Part shown: positions 1 to 9,015 of the stretch, one piece after another | How positions within the stretch are numbered: position 1 is the first letter of the stretch | How the letters are laid out: the number at the start of each line of letters is the position of its first letter | DNA from: Eshraghiella sp045124255 | GTDB lineage: Bacteria; Bacillota; Clostridia; Lachnospirales; Lachnospiraceae | NCBI GenBank assembly: GCA_045124255.1 | Contig: JBGVLM010000056.1 | Location: forward strand, 1-52,154 | Reading direction: 5' to 3' | Length of the DNA stretch: 52,154 nt | Notes under the pieces: model-generated | Database searches by the model: none | Told to the model about the DNA's origin: nothing | Seen by the model: only the letters and a program-made list of their open reading frames with translations | Made by a program: the position numbers and the translations under genes

Positions 1-1538
1 AACTCTATCGTTCCCGGTGGTTTGCTCGTCAAGTCATAGAATACTCTGTTGACGCCCCGCACCTCATTGATAATTCTGCTCATAACGGTCTGCAACACAT
101 CGAATGGAATCTCGGCAGCTTCGGCAGTCATAAAATCAATAGTATTTACTGCACGGAGTGCAACCGCGTAGTCATATGTACGTTCATCGCCCATTACACC
201 CACTGAACGCATATTGGTAAGGGCGGCAAAATACTGGCCGATTGTCTTGTCCAGACCGGCTTTGGCAATTTCCTCTCGGTAGATTGCATCCGCTTCCTGA
301 ACAATATGAACCTTCTCGGCAGTAACCTCTCCGATGATACGGATGCCAAGACCCGGACCAGGGAACGGCTGACGGAATACAAGTTTCTCCGGAATACCAA
401 GTTCAAGACCTGCCTTACGAACTTCATCCTTAAAAAGATCACGAAGAGGCTCAATAATTTCCTTGAAATCAACGATATCAGGAAGTCCTCCTACATTGTG
501 GTGTGATTTAATAACGGCTGATTCTCCGCCAAGACCACTCTCTACAACATCAGGGTAAATTGTTCCCTGAACAAGATAGTCTACTGCACCGATTTTCTTG
601 GCTTCCTCCTCAAATACTCGAATGAATTCTTCGCCAATTATTTTACGTTTTGTCTCAGGTTCTTCTACTCCTGCAAGCTTTGCATAGTAACGCTCCTGGG
701 CATTTACACGGATAAAGTTAAGCTCATAAGGTCCGTTTGGTCCGAATACTGCCTCAACCTCATCCCCCTCGTCCTTACGAAGAAGTCCGTGGTCAACAAA
801 AACACAGGTAAGCTGGCTGCCGATTGCTTTGGATAAAAGAACAGCCGCAACGGATGAATCCACACCGCCTGAAAGTGCACAAAGCACCTTGCCGGAACCA
901 ACTTTTTCACGAATACTCTTTATTGACTGCTCAACGAAGGAATCCATCTTCCAGTCACCTGCACAGCCACATACTCCACGAACGAAATTATAGAGCATCT
1001 TTGTGCCCTCTTTAGTATGAAGAACTTCAGGATGAAACTGGATTGCATACAGATTTCGGGAAGTACACTGTGCAGCTGCTACAGGACAGTCCGCTGTGTG
1101 TGCACAGATTTCAAAATCAGGTGCAATCCGGGAAATATAATCAAAATGACTCATCCAGCATATCGTTGTCGAATTTACATCCTTAAACAAAGGTGATGAT
1201 GTCTCAACATGGACTTCTGTTTTGCCATATTCACGGACAGGAGCCTTTTCAACCCTGCCTCCAAGGACATGCATCATTAACTGTGCACCATAACACAGAC
1301 CCAGAACCGGAACTCCGAGATTAAACAGTTCAGGTGTGCAGGTTGGTGCACCCTCTTCATAACAGCTGTTTGGTCCTCCCGTAAGAATAATTCCCTTTGG
1401 ATTCATTGCTTTAATCTTGTCCAACGGGGTTTTGTATGAATAAATTTCACAATATACGTTACATTCTCTGACACGACGTGCAACCAGCTGATTATACTGT
1501 CCGCCAAAATCAATAACTACAACCTTTTCATTCTGCAT
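1..1538 (-). CDS. guaA: GMP synthase (glutamine-hydrolysing), 3' end cut by window edge
   Basis: Converts XMP to GMP with glutamine and ATP, the last step of guanine nucleotide synthesis in the cytoplasm. Reading down from the ATG at 1538 gives 512 codons. An N-terminal class I amidotransferase domain has the nucleophile Cys at about residue 82 (VLGLCYGAQ) and the His/Glu pair in QFHPEV. It is followed by the ATP-pyrophosphatase P-loop SGGVDSS and the C-terminal dimerisation region, ending in PPGTIE at the edge. Family members end one or two residues later, so only about two codons and the stop are missing. The start is supported by AAGGGG just upstream and by a near-perfect promoter. It appears monocistronic, separate from uvrA. 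Confidence 0.97.
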   Translation of the reverse strand, partial: MQNEKVVVIDFGGQYNQLVARRVRECNVYCEIYSYKTPLDKIKAMNPKGIILTGGPNSCYEEGAPTCTPELFNLGVPVLGLCYGAQLMMHVLGGRVEKAPVREYGKTEVHVETSSPLFKDVNSTTICWMSHFDYISRIAPDFEICAHTADCPVAAAQCTSRNLYAIQFHPEVLHTKEGTKMLYNFVRGVCGCAGDWKMDSFVEQSIKSIREKVGSGKVLCALSGGVDSSVAAVLLSKAIGSQLTCVFVDHGLLRKDEGDEVEAVFGPNGPYELNFIRVNAQERYYAKLAGVEEPETKRKIIGEEFIRVFEEEAKKIGAVDYLVQGTIYPDVVESGLGGESAVIKSHHNVGGLPDIVDFKEIIEPLRDLFKDEVRKAGLELGIPEKLVFRQPFPGPGLGIRIIGEVTAEKVHIVQEADAIYREEIAKAGLDKTIGQYFAALTNMRSVGVMGDERTYDYAVALRAVNTIDFMTAEAAEIPFDVLQTVMSRIINEVRGVNRVFYDLTSKPPGTIE

Positions 1539-1570
1539 AGATTTTTCCCCTTAAAATATTATAGAATATA

Positions 1571-1599
1571 ATTATAATTTTAGAGAATAAAAGTGTCAA
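1571..1599 (-). promoter_or_regulatory. Sigma-A promoter of guaA
   Basis: On the minus strand TTGACA (1594-1599) is followed after exactly 17 bp by TATAAT (1571-1576), a perfect match to the vegetative consensus, about 33 bp before the guaA start. The rest of the 149-bp gap to uvrA is AT-rich. No purine riboswitch or other structured leader was seen in it. Confidence 0.85.
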
Positions 1600-1687
1600 C
1601 CCAAAATTAGTAATTACCGGCATACCATTCCGGAGTTTTTCAAATCTGTTCTTTAAAAATATCATCTGATTCATCCACGGGTAATTA

Positions 1688-4525
1688 TTATAAATACTTC
1701 TTCACATACTGCCCCGTGTATGACTTTTTATTCTTCGCTACTTCCTCCGGAGTTCCCTTAGCAATAACAGTTCCGCCGCCGTCACCGCCTTCGGGACCTA
1801 TATCAATGATATAATCTGCGGTTTTGATAACATCGAGATTATGCTCGATAACAACTACCGTATTGCCGCTTTCGGTAAGTCTTTTTAAAATATTTACAAG
1901 CTTATGCACATCCGCAAAATGAAGACCCGTTGTAGGCTCGTCAAGAATATAAATCGTCTTGCCCGTACTTTTCTTGCTAAGCTCGGTTGCAAGCTTAATA
2001 CGCTGTGCCTCTCCGCCCGAAAGCTCGGTTGACGGCTGTCCCAGACGGATATATGAAAGTCCTACATCATTAAGTGTCTCTATTTTACGGCGTATTGAAG
2101 GCACGTTTTCAAAGAATTCAACGGCTTCCTCAACGGTCATGTTAAGGACATCATAAATGCTTTTTCCCTTATATTTAACTTCGAGTGTCTCCCTGTTGTA
2201 ACGCTTGCCGCCACACACCTCGCAAGGTACATACACATCCGGAAGGAAATGCATTTCTATTTTCAGAATACCGTCGCCGGAGCATGCCTCACAACGTCCG
2301 CCCTTTACGTTGAAGCTGAAACGCCCCTTCTGGTAGCCCTTGGCTTTCGCATCAGATGTTGAAGCAAACAAATCCCTGATTAAATCGAATACACCGGTAT
2401 AGGTTGCCGGATTGGAACGCGGAGTTCTTCCGATTGGAGACTGGTCAATGTCAATTACCTTGTCAAGCTGGTCAATTCCTACTATATCGTCATGTTCTCC
2501 CGGTATACATCTGGCACGATTCAAATCTCTCGCAAGGTGTTTGTACAAAATCTCATTAACCAATGAACTTTTACCGGAGCCTGATACACCTGTAACACAG
2601 GTCATAACGCCAAGCGGGATGTCAACATCAATATTCTTAAGGTTGTTCTGTCTTGCACCTTTTACGGTAATCCAACCCGTAGGTTCCTTACGGATGTCAG
2701 GCACCGGAATTTTAATCCTGCCGCTTAAATATGCTCCCGTTATAGAATTCTCATTAGCCATAATTTCCTGTGCAGTTCCGGTTGCTATAACCTCTCCGCC
2801 ATGCTCTCCTGCTGCCGGACCAATATCCACAATATAGTCAGCAGCTAACATTGTGTCCTCATCATGCTCCACAACCACAAGCGTATTGCCCAAATCCCTT
2901 AAATGCATTAATGCCCCAAGTAATTTGTCATTATCCCTCTGATGTAAACCGATACTCGGTTCATCAAGGATATATGCGACACCGACAAGTCCCGAGCCAA
3001 TCTGTGTTGCAAGTCGGATTCGCTGTGCCTCTCCGCCCGATAATGAACCGGTCGCTCTGGCAAGAGTGAGATATTCAAGACCTACATTATTAAGGAATCC
3101 GATTCTTGCCTTTATTTCTTTGAGAATCTGGTCGCCGATACGATGCTGAAGTTCCGTAAGGGAAAGCTCATCAAAATAACTGTTAAGTCTTTTTACGGAC
3201 ATTTCCGTTACTTCATAAATATTCTTATCGCCGACTGTTACTGCAAGCGATTCCTTTTTAAGACGCTGACCTTTACAGAGCTTGCAAGGCGTAATCTGCA
3301 TAAATTCCTCATATTCCGCCTTCATTGTCTCCGAACCGGTCTCACGGTAACGCTGCTCCATATTTTTAATAAGTCCGTTAAAGGTTACATCATATACACC
3401 GACGCCTCGTTGTCCCTTGTAATGCACCTTAACCTCACGTGTTCCGGTGCCGTATATAAGCAGGTCCTGTATTTCCTTCGGATAATCCTGAAAAGGTGTT
3501 TCAAGAGAAAACTTAAATTCCTCTGCAAGAGCAATAAGCATTGCATAGGTAAAGCTTTTCTTATCATTGCAGGACTGCCAGCCCATTGCCTGAATCGCAC
3601 CGTCCATAATACTCAATTTACGGTCAGGAATTAATAATCTCGGGTCAAATTCCATTTTATAGCCAAGTCCGAAGCAATCAGGACACGCACCAAAAGGATT
3701 GTTGAAAGAAAAGCTTCTTGGCTCAACCTCATCCACGCTGATTCCGCAGTCAGGACAAGCAAAACTCATGCTGAAATTAATCGGCTCGCCGCCAATAACG
3801 TCAACTATCATCAGACCGTCCGAAAGCTTCATAACGTTCTCTATGGAATCTGTAAGCCTTGCTTCTATTCCTTCCTTAACTGCAAGTCTGTCCACTATAA
3901 TTTCAATATTATGCTTGTTATTTTTCTCTAATTCGATATTCTCGGATAGCTCATATATATTACCGTCAACCCTTACTCTGACGTAACCGCTCTTCTTAGC
4001 CTGCTCAAATACCTTTTCATGACGGCCCTTTCGTCCTCTTACCACAGGTGCAAGAAGCTGGAATTTGGTACGTTCAGGCAGCTTCATAATCTGGTCAACC
4101 ATCTGGTCAATTGTCTGTTTTCTAATCTCCCTGCCACAGGAAGGACAATGCGGTACACCTATCCTCGCATACAAAAGTCTCAGATAGTCATAAATCTCCG
4201 TTACGGTTCCAACCGTTGAACGAGGATTGCGGTTAGTGGATTTCTGGTCAATGGATATTGCAGGAGATAAGCCCTCAATGCTCTCTACATTAGGCTTCTC
4301 CATTTGCCCTAAAAATTGTCTTGCATAGGAAGACAGCGATTCCATATACCGCCTCTGCCCCTCTGCATAAATTGTGTCAAATGCAAGTGAGGATTTACCC
4401 GAACCGCTGAGTCCCGTCAGTACGGTAAAAGAATCCCTTGGAATATCAACATCAATTCCCTTTAAATTATGCTCACATGCTCCCCTTATTTTGATATATT
4501 GTCTTTCAAATTCAGCCATTGTCAT
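1688..4525 (-). CDS. uvrA: Excinuclease ABC subunit A
   Basis: Damage-recognition ATPase of nucleotide excision repair that loads UvrB on DNA. At 945 residues it has normal family length. Two ABC modules are visible: Walker A GLSGSGKS at about 38-45 and GVSGSGKSS in the second half, two LSGGEAQRI signatures, and Walker B motifs ILDEPSIGLH and ILDEPTTGLH. Zinc-binding CxxC pairs occur in each half (CPSCG, CPDCG with CPDCFG, and CEACSG with CEVCGG). It directly follows uvrB. The ATG at 4525 overlaps the uvrB stop by 14 bases and an in-frame ATG at 4519 overlaps by 8. Neither has a strong ribosome site, so translation is probably coupled to uvrB. Confidence 0.97.
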   Translation of the reverse strand: MTMAEFERQYIKIRGACEHNLKGIDVDIPRDSFTVLTGLSGSGKSSLAFDTIYAEGQRRYMESLSSYARQFLGQMEKPNVESIEGLSPAISIDQKSTNRNPRSTVGTVTEIYDYLRLLYARIGVPHCPSCGREIRKQTIDQMVDQIMKLPERTKFQLLAPVVRGRKGRHEKVFEQAKKSGYVRVRVDGNIYELSENIELEKNNKHNIEIIVDRLAVKEGIEARLTDSIENVMKLSDGLMIVDVIGGEPINFSMSFACPDCGISVDEVEPRSFSFNNPFGACPDCFGLGYKMEFDPRLLIPDRKLSIMDGAIQAMGWQSCNDKKSFTYAMLIALAEEFKFSLETPFQDYPKEIQDLLIYGTGTREVKVHYKGQRGVGVYDVTFNGLIKNMEQRYRETGSETMKAEYEEFMQITPCKLCKGQRLKKESLAVTVGDKNIYEVTEMSVKRLNSYFDELSLTELQHRIGDQILKEIKARIGFLNNVGLEYLTLARATGSLSGGEAQRIRLATQIGSGLVGVAYILDEPSIGLHQRDNDKLLGALMHLRDLGNTLVVVEHDEDTMLAADYIVDIGPAAGEHGGEVIATGTAQEIMANENSITGAYLSGRIKIPVPDIRKEPTGWITVKGARQNNLKNIDVDIPLGVMTCVTGVSGSGKSSLVNEILYKHLARDLNRARCIPGEHDDIVGIDQLDKVIDIDQSPIGRTPRSNPATYTGVFDLIRDLFASTSDAKAKGYQKGRFSFNVKGGRCEACSGDGILKIEMHFLPDVYVPCEVCGGKRYNRETLEVKYKGKSIYDVLNMTVEEAVEFFENVPSIRRKIETLNDVGLSYIRLGQPSTELSGGEAQRIKLATELSKKSTGKTIYILDEPTTGLHFADVHKLVNILKRLTESGNTVVVIEHNLDVIKTADYIIDIGPEGGDGGGTVIAKGTPEEVAKNKKSYTGQYVKKYL

Positions 4526-6497
4526 CCATCGTCTTTCTAATCATAGTTATTTGGTCTCTGATAGCTGCTGCCTCCTCGAAATTCAAATCCGCAGCGGCTC
4601 TGTGCATCTTCTTGTTAAGCTCCTTAATAAGCTTCTCCAATTCCTTATCGCTCATGGATTCGATATCCTTCTCCAATTTAACGCCGCCCTCATTGGCTGC
4701 CTTGGATATCGCAATCAAATCTCTGACCGCTTTCTTAATTGTAGTCGGAGTTATTCCATGCTCCTCATTATATTGCTGCTGGATTGCACGCCTTCTGTTC
4801 GTCTCGTTGATTGCATTTCTCATCGAGTCCGTAATCATGTCGGCATACATTATAACCCTGCCCTCCGCATTACGTGCGGCACGTCCTACCGTCTGTATAA
4901 GCGAGGTCTCCGAACGAAGAAAGCCCTCCTTATCTGCGTCAAGTATTGCTACAAGAGTAATCTCAGGAATATCCAGACCCTCTCTCAACAGGTTAATACC
5001 TATCAGAACGTCAAAAACATCCATTCTCATATCCCTGATAATCTCTGCACGTTCAAGCGTATCTATATCCGAATGAAGATAACGGACCCTGATTCCCGCT
5101 TCCTTCATGTAGTTGGTTAAATCCTCCGCCATTCGTTTAGTAAGGGTCGTCACAAGAACCTTGTTATGCCCGGCAGTCTCTTTATTAACCTCAGCTATTA
5201 AATCATCAATCTGACCCTCCACAGGCTTAACCGTTATCTCAGGGTCAAGAAGTCCTGTAGGTCTGATAATCTGCTCAACTCTGTTAAGCTCATGTTCAGC
5301 CTCATAGTTGGAAGGTGTTGCCGATACAAAAAGCATCTGGTTAATCTTGCTCTCAAACTCCTCAAAATTAAGCGGTCTGTTATCAAGTGCCGAAGGAAGT
5401 CTGAAACCATAATTCACAAGTGTTGTCTTTCTTGAACGGTCGCCAAAATACATTCCCCTGACCTGCGGAATCGTAATATGTGACTCATCCACTATTATAA
5501 GAAAATCGTCAGGAAAATAATCCATCAAAGTCCAAGGCGGTGCCCCCGGCTCAAGTCCTGTCAGATGTCTTGAATAATTCTCAATACCGGAACAGAAACC
5601 TGTCTCCAACATCATCTCCACATCAAAATTCGTTCTCTCTCCGATTCTCTGTGCCTCAATCAGCTTGTCCTCACTTTTAAAATAACGGACCTGTTCCTCC
5701 ATTTCCTTACGAATGTTCTCCGCCGCCTTCAAAAGTTTCTCCCTTGCCACAACATAATGCGACGCCGGAAAAATCGCAGTATGCTTAAGCTCTGCCTTAA
5801 TCTCCCCCGTAAGCGTATCTATCTCAGTTATTCTGTCAACCTCATCACCAAAAAATTCTACCCTTACTGCCCTGTCATCATTGGTCACAGGAAAAATCTC
5901 CAGAACATCTCCACGCACTCTGAAGGTACCGCGCTTAAAATCCATGTCATTACGCATATACTGCAGATCAATCAACTGCCTTATGACGTCATCCCTGTCC
6001 CTCTCCATTCCCGGTCTTAGGGATATAACCATGTTCTGATAATCTATCGGGCTTCCGAGTCCGTATATGCATGAAACGCTGGCAACAATGATAACATCCC
6101 TTCTCTCTGACAAAGCAGAGGTCGCAGAATGACGCAGCTTGTCTATTTCATCATTAATTGCAGAATCCTTCTCTATATAGGTATCAGTAGAAGGCACATA
6201 AGCCTCCGGCTGGTAGTAATCATAATATGACACAAAATATTCCACTGCATTCTCCGGAAAAAATTCCTTCATCTCACTATACAGCTGTCCTGCAAGCGTC
6301 TTATTATGTGCAATTATTAATGTCGGCTTATTCAACGCCTGAATTATATTAGCCATTGTAAAGGTCTTACCTGAGCCGGTAACGCCCAAAAGAGTCTGAA
6401 ACTGGTCACCCTCCTCAAAACCCTTAACCAAGGCTTCAATTGCCTGTGGCTGGTCACCTGTCGGCTGGTATTCAGAATGTAAAATAAAGCGGTTCAT
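4512..6497 (-). CDS. uvrB: Excinuclease ABC subunit B
   Basis: Central helicase-like subunit of nucleotide excision repair; it receives the lesion from UvrA and recruits UvrC. The 661 residues match the family. Walker A GVTGSGKT lies at about 38-45. The damage-probing beta-hairpin region YDYYQPEAYVP follows, then the DESH helicase motif, motif VI-like QTVGRAARN, and a C-terminal UVR domain (FEEAAAIRDQ) that binds UvrA/UvrC. The start at 6497 has AAGGAGGAGG ahead of it. First gene of the uvrB-uvrA operon; a LexA-like box and an extended -10 lie upstream, consistent with SOS control. Confidence 0.97.
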   Translation of the reverse strand: MNRFILHSEYQPTGDQPQAIEALVKGFEEGDQFQTLLGVTGSGKTFTMANIIQALNKPTLIIAHNKTLAGQLYSEMKEFFPENAVEYFVSYYDYYQPEAYVPSTDTYIEKDSAINDEIDKLRHSATSALSERRDVIIVASVSCIYGLGSPIDYQNMVISLRPGMERDRDDVIRQLIDLQYMRNDMDFKRGTFRVRGDVLEIFPVTNDDRAVRVEFFGDEVDRITEIDTLTGEIKAELKHTAIFPASHYVVAREKLLKAAENIRKEMEEQVRYFKSEDKLIEAQRIGERTNFDVEMMLETGFCSGIENYSRHLTGLEPGAPPWTLMDYFPDDFLIIVDESHITIPQVRGMYFGDRSRKTTLVNYGFRLPSALDNRPLNFEEFESKINQMLFVSATPSNYEAEHELNRVEQIIRPTGLLDPEITVKPVEGQIDDLIAEVNKETAGHNKVLVTTLTKRMAEDLTNYMKEAGIRVRYLHSDIDTLERAEIIRDMRMDVFDVLIGINLLREGLDIPEITLVAILDADKEGFLRSETSLIQTVGRAARNAEGRVIMYADMITDSMRNAINETNRRRAIQQQYNEEHGITPTTIKKAVRDLIAISKAANEGGVKLEKDIESMSDKELEKLIKELNKKMHRAAADLNFEEAAAIRDQITMIRKTMDDNG

Positions 6498-6513
6498 AAC
6501 CTCCTCCTTATTT

Positions 6514-6527
6514 CGAACATATATTCT
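6514..6527 (-). promoter_or_regulatory. Candidate LexA (DinR) box upstream of uvrB
   Basis: The minus strand reads AGAATATATGTTCG here. It resembles the Bacillota LexA box (CGAAC-N4-GTTCG), with one half perfect and the other imperfect. It lies between the -10 element and the ribosome site of uvrB, a usual place for repression. uvrBA is a classical SOS operon, which raises the likelihood; the match alone is moderate. Confidence 0.55.
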
Positions 6528-6532
6528 ACTTT

Positions 6533-6541
6533 AGTATATCA
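6533..6541 (-). promoter_or_regulatory. Extended -10 promoter element of uvrBA
   Basis: Minus-strand TGATATACT combines an upstream TG with a -10 close to consensus, about 36 bp before the uvrB start. No good -35 is present at 16-18 bp, which fits an extended -10 promoter. Confidence 0.5.
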
Positions 6542-6613
6542 TATATTCAAAAAAAGTATAGAGGTAAATTTTCTTAATTAAAGATTTTTTAACCGGATGA
6601 TTATAATGTCTGA

Positions 6614-6799
6614 AAATCTTTTGGCAGCTGTAAACTCTTCCCGCTCAATCACGAAGCCGAAGATTTAAATGCACCAAACCGCCGCAATATCGGCTGGATG
6701 ATACGATATGTAATGCGTGAGTATGGTTACAGCCCTCTATCCAAAAAGACTCTCATAAAAAACAATTCTTATGAACGCACAAGAATCAGAAAAAATTGA
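6614..6799 (+). pseudogene. Remnant of a coding sequence, unidentified
   Basis: The 367-bp gap between uvrB and the MarR gene holds an open + strand frame of 61 codons from just after a TGA (6611-6613) to TGA at 6797. Its only internal ATG is at 6698 and has no ribosome site. The composition looks protein-like and richer in G+C than the AT-rich flanks: it includes NHEAEDLNAPNRRNIGW and MREYGYSPLSKKTL. I do not recognise the family. It reads as the C-terminal stub of a lost gene or an insertion scar rather than a working gene, although a small peptide from 6698 cannot be excluded. Confidence 0.4.
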
Positions 6800-6825
6800 A
6801 GTAAAAAAATATTCCATAATAAAAG

Positions 6826-6851
6826 TGGCGGGAAATTTTCCCGCCATTTTT
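6826..6851. terminator. Bidirectional terminator hairpin after the fab operon
   Basis: TGGCGGGAAA and TTTCCCGCCA form a 10-bp inverted repeat (6826-6846) around a single central base. It is followed by TTTTT on the + strand and, in the minus direction, by CTTTTATTA. It lies just past the stop of the MarR gene and probably ends the fab operon; it could also stop + transcription through the remnant. Confidence 0.75.
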
Positions 6852-6864
6852 CAAAATCACATTA

Positions 6865-7305
6865 TTATAAATATTCTATCTCAGGCATAAGCTCATCACT
6901 TACAATTGTAAGAAATCTTACAAGCTGCGCCTGCTCTTCCTTAGTAAATTTTTCCTGAATTCTATCCATAACTGTCGACATATAATTATAGCTTATATTG
7001 TAGTAGTCAAGATATTTGTCCGTTACCTCAAGATGATATTCCCTCTTGTCCTCCTTGGACTGAACCTTCTTTATATAGCCTTTTTTAACAAGACTATTAA
7101 CCTTATATGCCGCATTTGGAGATGAAATATGTGTGGCCTGCGCAAACTCATTAACCGTAGGATTCTTCATCGCATAAATAATTTCCATGCAGAAGGTTTC
7201 CACTGTCGTAAGCGTTGCCTCCCTGTCTTCCCATCTTTCAAAAACTTTATGATAGAAATGTAATTTAAATTTGGTATACACCTTATTAAACGCTTCCTTT
7301 AGCAT
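6865..7305 (-). CDS. MarR-family regulator, FabT-like by context
   Basis: A 146-residue MarR-type winged-helix protein. The DNA-binding core lies at about residues 55-95 (VNEFAQATHISSPNAAYKVNSLVKKGYIKKVQSKEDKREYHL), with recognition helix and basic wing, flanked by dimerisation helices. It is the last gene of the fab operon, 29 bp after fabZ, with GGAGG before the ATG. FabT, the MarR regulator of fatty-acid synthesis in lactic acid bacteria, is normally the first gene of such clusters; here the regulator is last. A role as repressor of this operon is inferred from position. A candidate operator lies upstream of acpP. Confidence 0.85.
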   Translation of the reverse strand: MLKEAFNKVYTKFKLHFYHKVFERWEDREATLTTVETFCMEIIYAMKNPTVNEFAQATHISSPNAAYKVNSLVKKGYIKKVQSKEDKREYHLEVTDKYLDYYNISYNYMSTVMDRIQEKFTKEEQAQLVRFLTIVSDELMPEIEYL

Positions 7306-7334
7306 ATTTCATTCCTCCGATATTTACAAATTCA

Positions 7335-7769
7335 TTAAGCTTCCTGTTCAATTGCAAACATCAATTCAGCGGTTACTGCCACCTTGCCGTCAACAGTAGC
7401 AACTGCCTTTCCTATGCCGATAGGACCCTTTCTGTAAGTTAATTCACATTCAAGTTCAACCTTGTCACCCGGCACTACCTGTTTCTTGAATTTTGCACCC
7501 TTCACGCCGCCGAAAAAAACTATTTTGCCCTTATTCTCTTCCTCAGTAAGAATTGCTATTGCGCCTGTCTGTGCCAATGCTTCCAAAAGAAGAACGCCGG
7601 GCATTACCTGTTTCTTAGGAAAATGTCCCATAAACTGCATTTCATTTGCAGATACACATTTAACGGCTTTTGCCATCTGTCCCGGTACACAATCAACTAC
7701 CCTGTCAATTAACAGAAACGGATATCTGTGTGGGAGAATTTCCTGTATCTCGTCAGAATTTAACTGCAT
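7335..7769 (-). CDS. fabZ: 3-hydroxyacyl-ACP dehydratase FabZ
   Basis: Dehydrates 3-hydroxyacyl-ACP to trans-2-enoyl-ACP in type II fatty-acid elongation. The 144-residue hot-dog fold protein carries the family signature HRYPFLLIDRV and the catalytic pair His49 (GHFP) and Glu63 (LLLEALAQ). It follows fabF by 13 bp, and the ATG has GAGGA ahead of it. It is the only dehydratase in the cluster; no FabA, FabM or FabN isomerase is present here, so how unsaturated chains arise is not shown by this window. Confidence 0.95.
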   Translation of the reverse strand: MQLNSDEIQEILPHRYPFLLIDRVVDCVPGQMAKAVKCVSANEMQFMGHFPKKQVMPGVLLLEALAQTGAIAILTEEENKGKIVFFGGVKGAKFKKQVVPGDKVELECELTYRKGPIGIGKAVATVDGKVAVTAELMFAIEQEA

Positions 7770-7782
7770 ATTTGTATCCTCA

Positions 7783-9015
7783 CTAAATATATTTTTTCAT
7801 TAAAATAACTGCGTTATGTCCGCCAAAGCCAAAAGAATTAGACATTGCATAATTTACTTTAGTATGTCTTCCCTCATTAGGCACAATATCCAAATCGCAA
7901 TTTTCATCAGGCACCTTATAATTAATTGTAGCAGGAACATAATCATTCTTCAAACTTAACGCCGTTATGATTCCTTCAACAGCACCGCTTGCTCCAAGCA
8001 GGTGTCCTGTCATTGATTTGGTTGAGCTGACCATAAGCTTCTTGCTATGTTCGTTAAATACGGTTTTAATTGCACGGGTTTCTCCCTTATCGCCAAGCGG
8101 TGTTGATGTTCCGTGTGTATTGATATAATCTACCTGTTCTGCGTCTGTTTTAGCGTCAAGAAGTGCAAGCTCCATACACTTTGCAGCCATACTTCCGTCC
8201 TCAAGCGGTGCAGTAATATGATGTGCGTCACAGTTTGAGCCGTAACCGATAATCTCGCAGTATATTTTTGCATTTCTTTTTACTGCGTGTTCATATTCCT
8301 CAAGAATCAGTATTCCTGCTCCCTCTCCCATTACAAAACCGCTTCTCTCCTTATCAAAAGGAATTGACGCACGTTCAGGGTCATTTGATGTGCTGAGTGC
8401 CTTAGATGAGGTAAAACCGCCTATTCCCAACGGAGTTATGCTGGCTTCTGCGCCGCCGCAGACCATAATCTCTGCATATCCGTCACGAATATGATGAAAT
8501 GCATCACCGATTGCATTTGTGCCGCCTGCGCATGCTGTTACAACAGAATTACATCTGCCGTGAAGTCCGTATGTAATTGCTATTTTTCCTGCTGCCATAT
8601 TAGAAATGCACATCGGTATGAAGAAAGGTGATATTCTGTCAAAGCTTTTTTCAATACCCTTTGTACACTCATTCTGGATTGTTTCAATTCCGCCGATTCC
8701 GCTTGATACAATTACACCGAAACGGTCCGTATCTTCTTCCTCAAGATTAAGTCCGCTGTCCTCCATTGCTTCATTGGCAGCAATAAGTGCAAACTGTGTA
8801 AAACGGTCAGTTTTTCTTATCTCGTTTTTATCAAGATACTCCTCAGGATTAAAATTCTTAACCTCGCCTGCAAGCTTTACTTTCTTGTCTGAAGTATCAT
8901 AAAGTGTTATCGGTGCGATTCCGCAAACTCCCTGCTGTATGGCATTCCATGTATCCTTAATATTATGTCCCAAAGGTGTTATGGCACCAATTCCGGTTAC
9001 AACTACTCTTCTCAT
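7783..9015 (-). CDS. fabF: 3-oxoacyl-ACP synthase II
   Basis: Condenses malonyl-ACP with a growing acyl-ACP. From the ATG at 9015 it has 410 residues and begins MRRVVVTGIGAITPLG, the standard family start. The active-site Cys is at about residue 162 (VVTACAGGT), with His in NTHGTSTPLGD and in KSMTGHLLGASG. The frame stays open eight codons further upstream, but GGAGG sits nine bases before 9015 and this ATG overlaps the fabG stop as ATGA. That indicates translational coupling. Confidence 0.96.
   Translation of the reverse strand: MRRVVVTGIGAITPLGHNIKDTWNAIQQGVCGIAPITLYDTSDKKVKLAGEVKNFNPEEYLDKNEIRKTDRFTQFALIAANEAMEDSGLNLEEEDTDRFGVIVSSGIGGIETIQNECTKGIEKSFDRISPFFIPMCISNMAAGKIAITYGLHGRCNSVVTACAGGTNAIGDAFHHIRDGYAEIMVCGGAEASITPLGIGGFTSSKALSTSNDPERASIPFDKERSGFVMGEGAGILILEEYEHAVKRNAKIYCEIIGYGSNCDAHHITAPLEDGSMAAKCMELALLDAKTDAEQVDYINTHGTSTPLGDKGETRAIKTVFNEHSKKLMVSSTKSMTGHLLGASGAVEGIITALSLKNDYVPATINYKVPDENCDLDIVPNEGRHTKVNYAMSNSFGFGGHNAVILMKKYI

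Noticed and set aside
1540..1687. Purine riboswitch upstream of guaA
   Set aside because: No conserved purine-aptamer loops were found; the leader from the promoter at 1571 is only about 25 bases long.
3143..3634. 163-codon + strand open frame within uvrA
   Set aside because: Reverse shadow of conserved UvrA sequence, with no start signal.
4374..5120. 248-codon + strand open frame over uvrA/uvrB
   Set aside because: Antisense to conserved uvrB coding sequence, no ribosome site, no recognisable protein features; a shadow frame.
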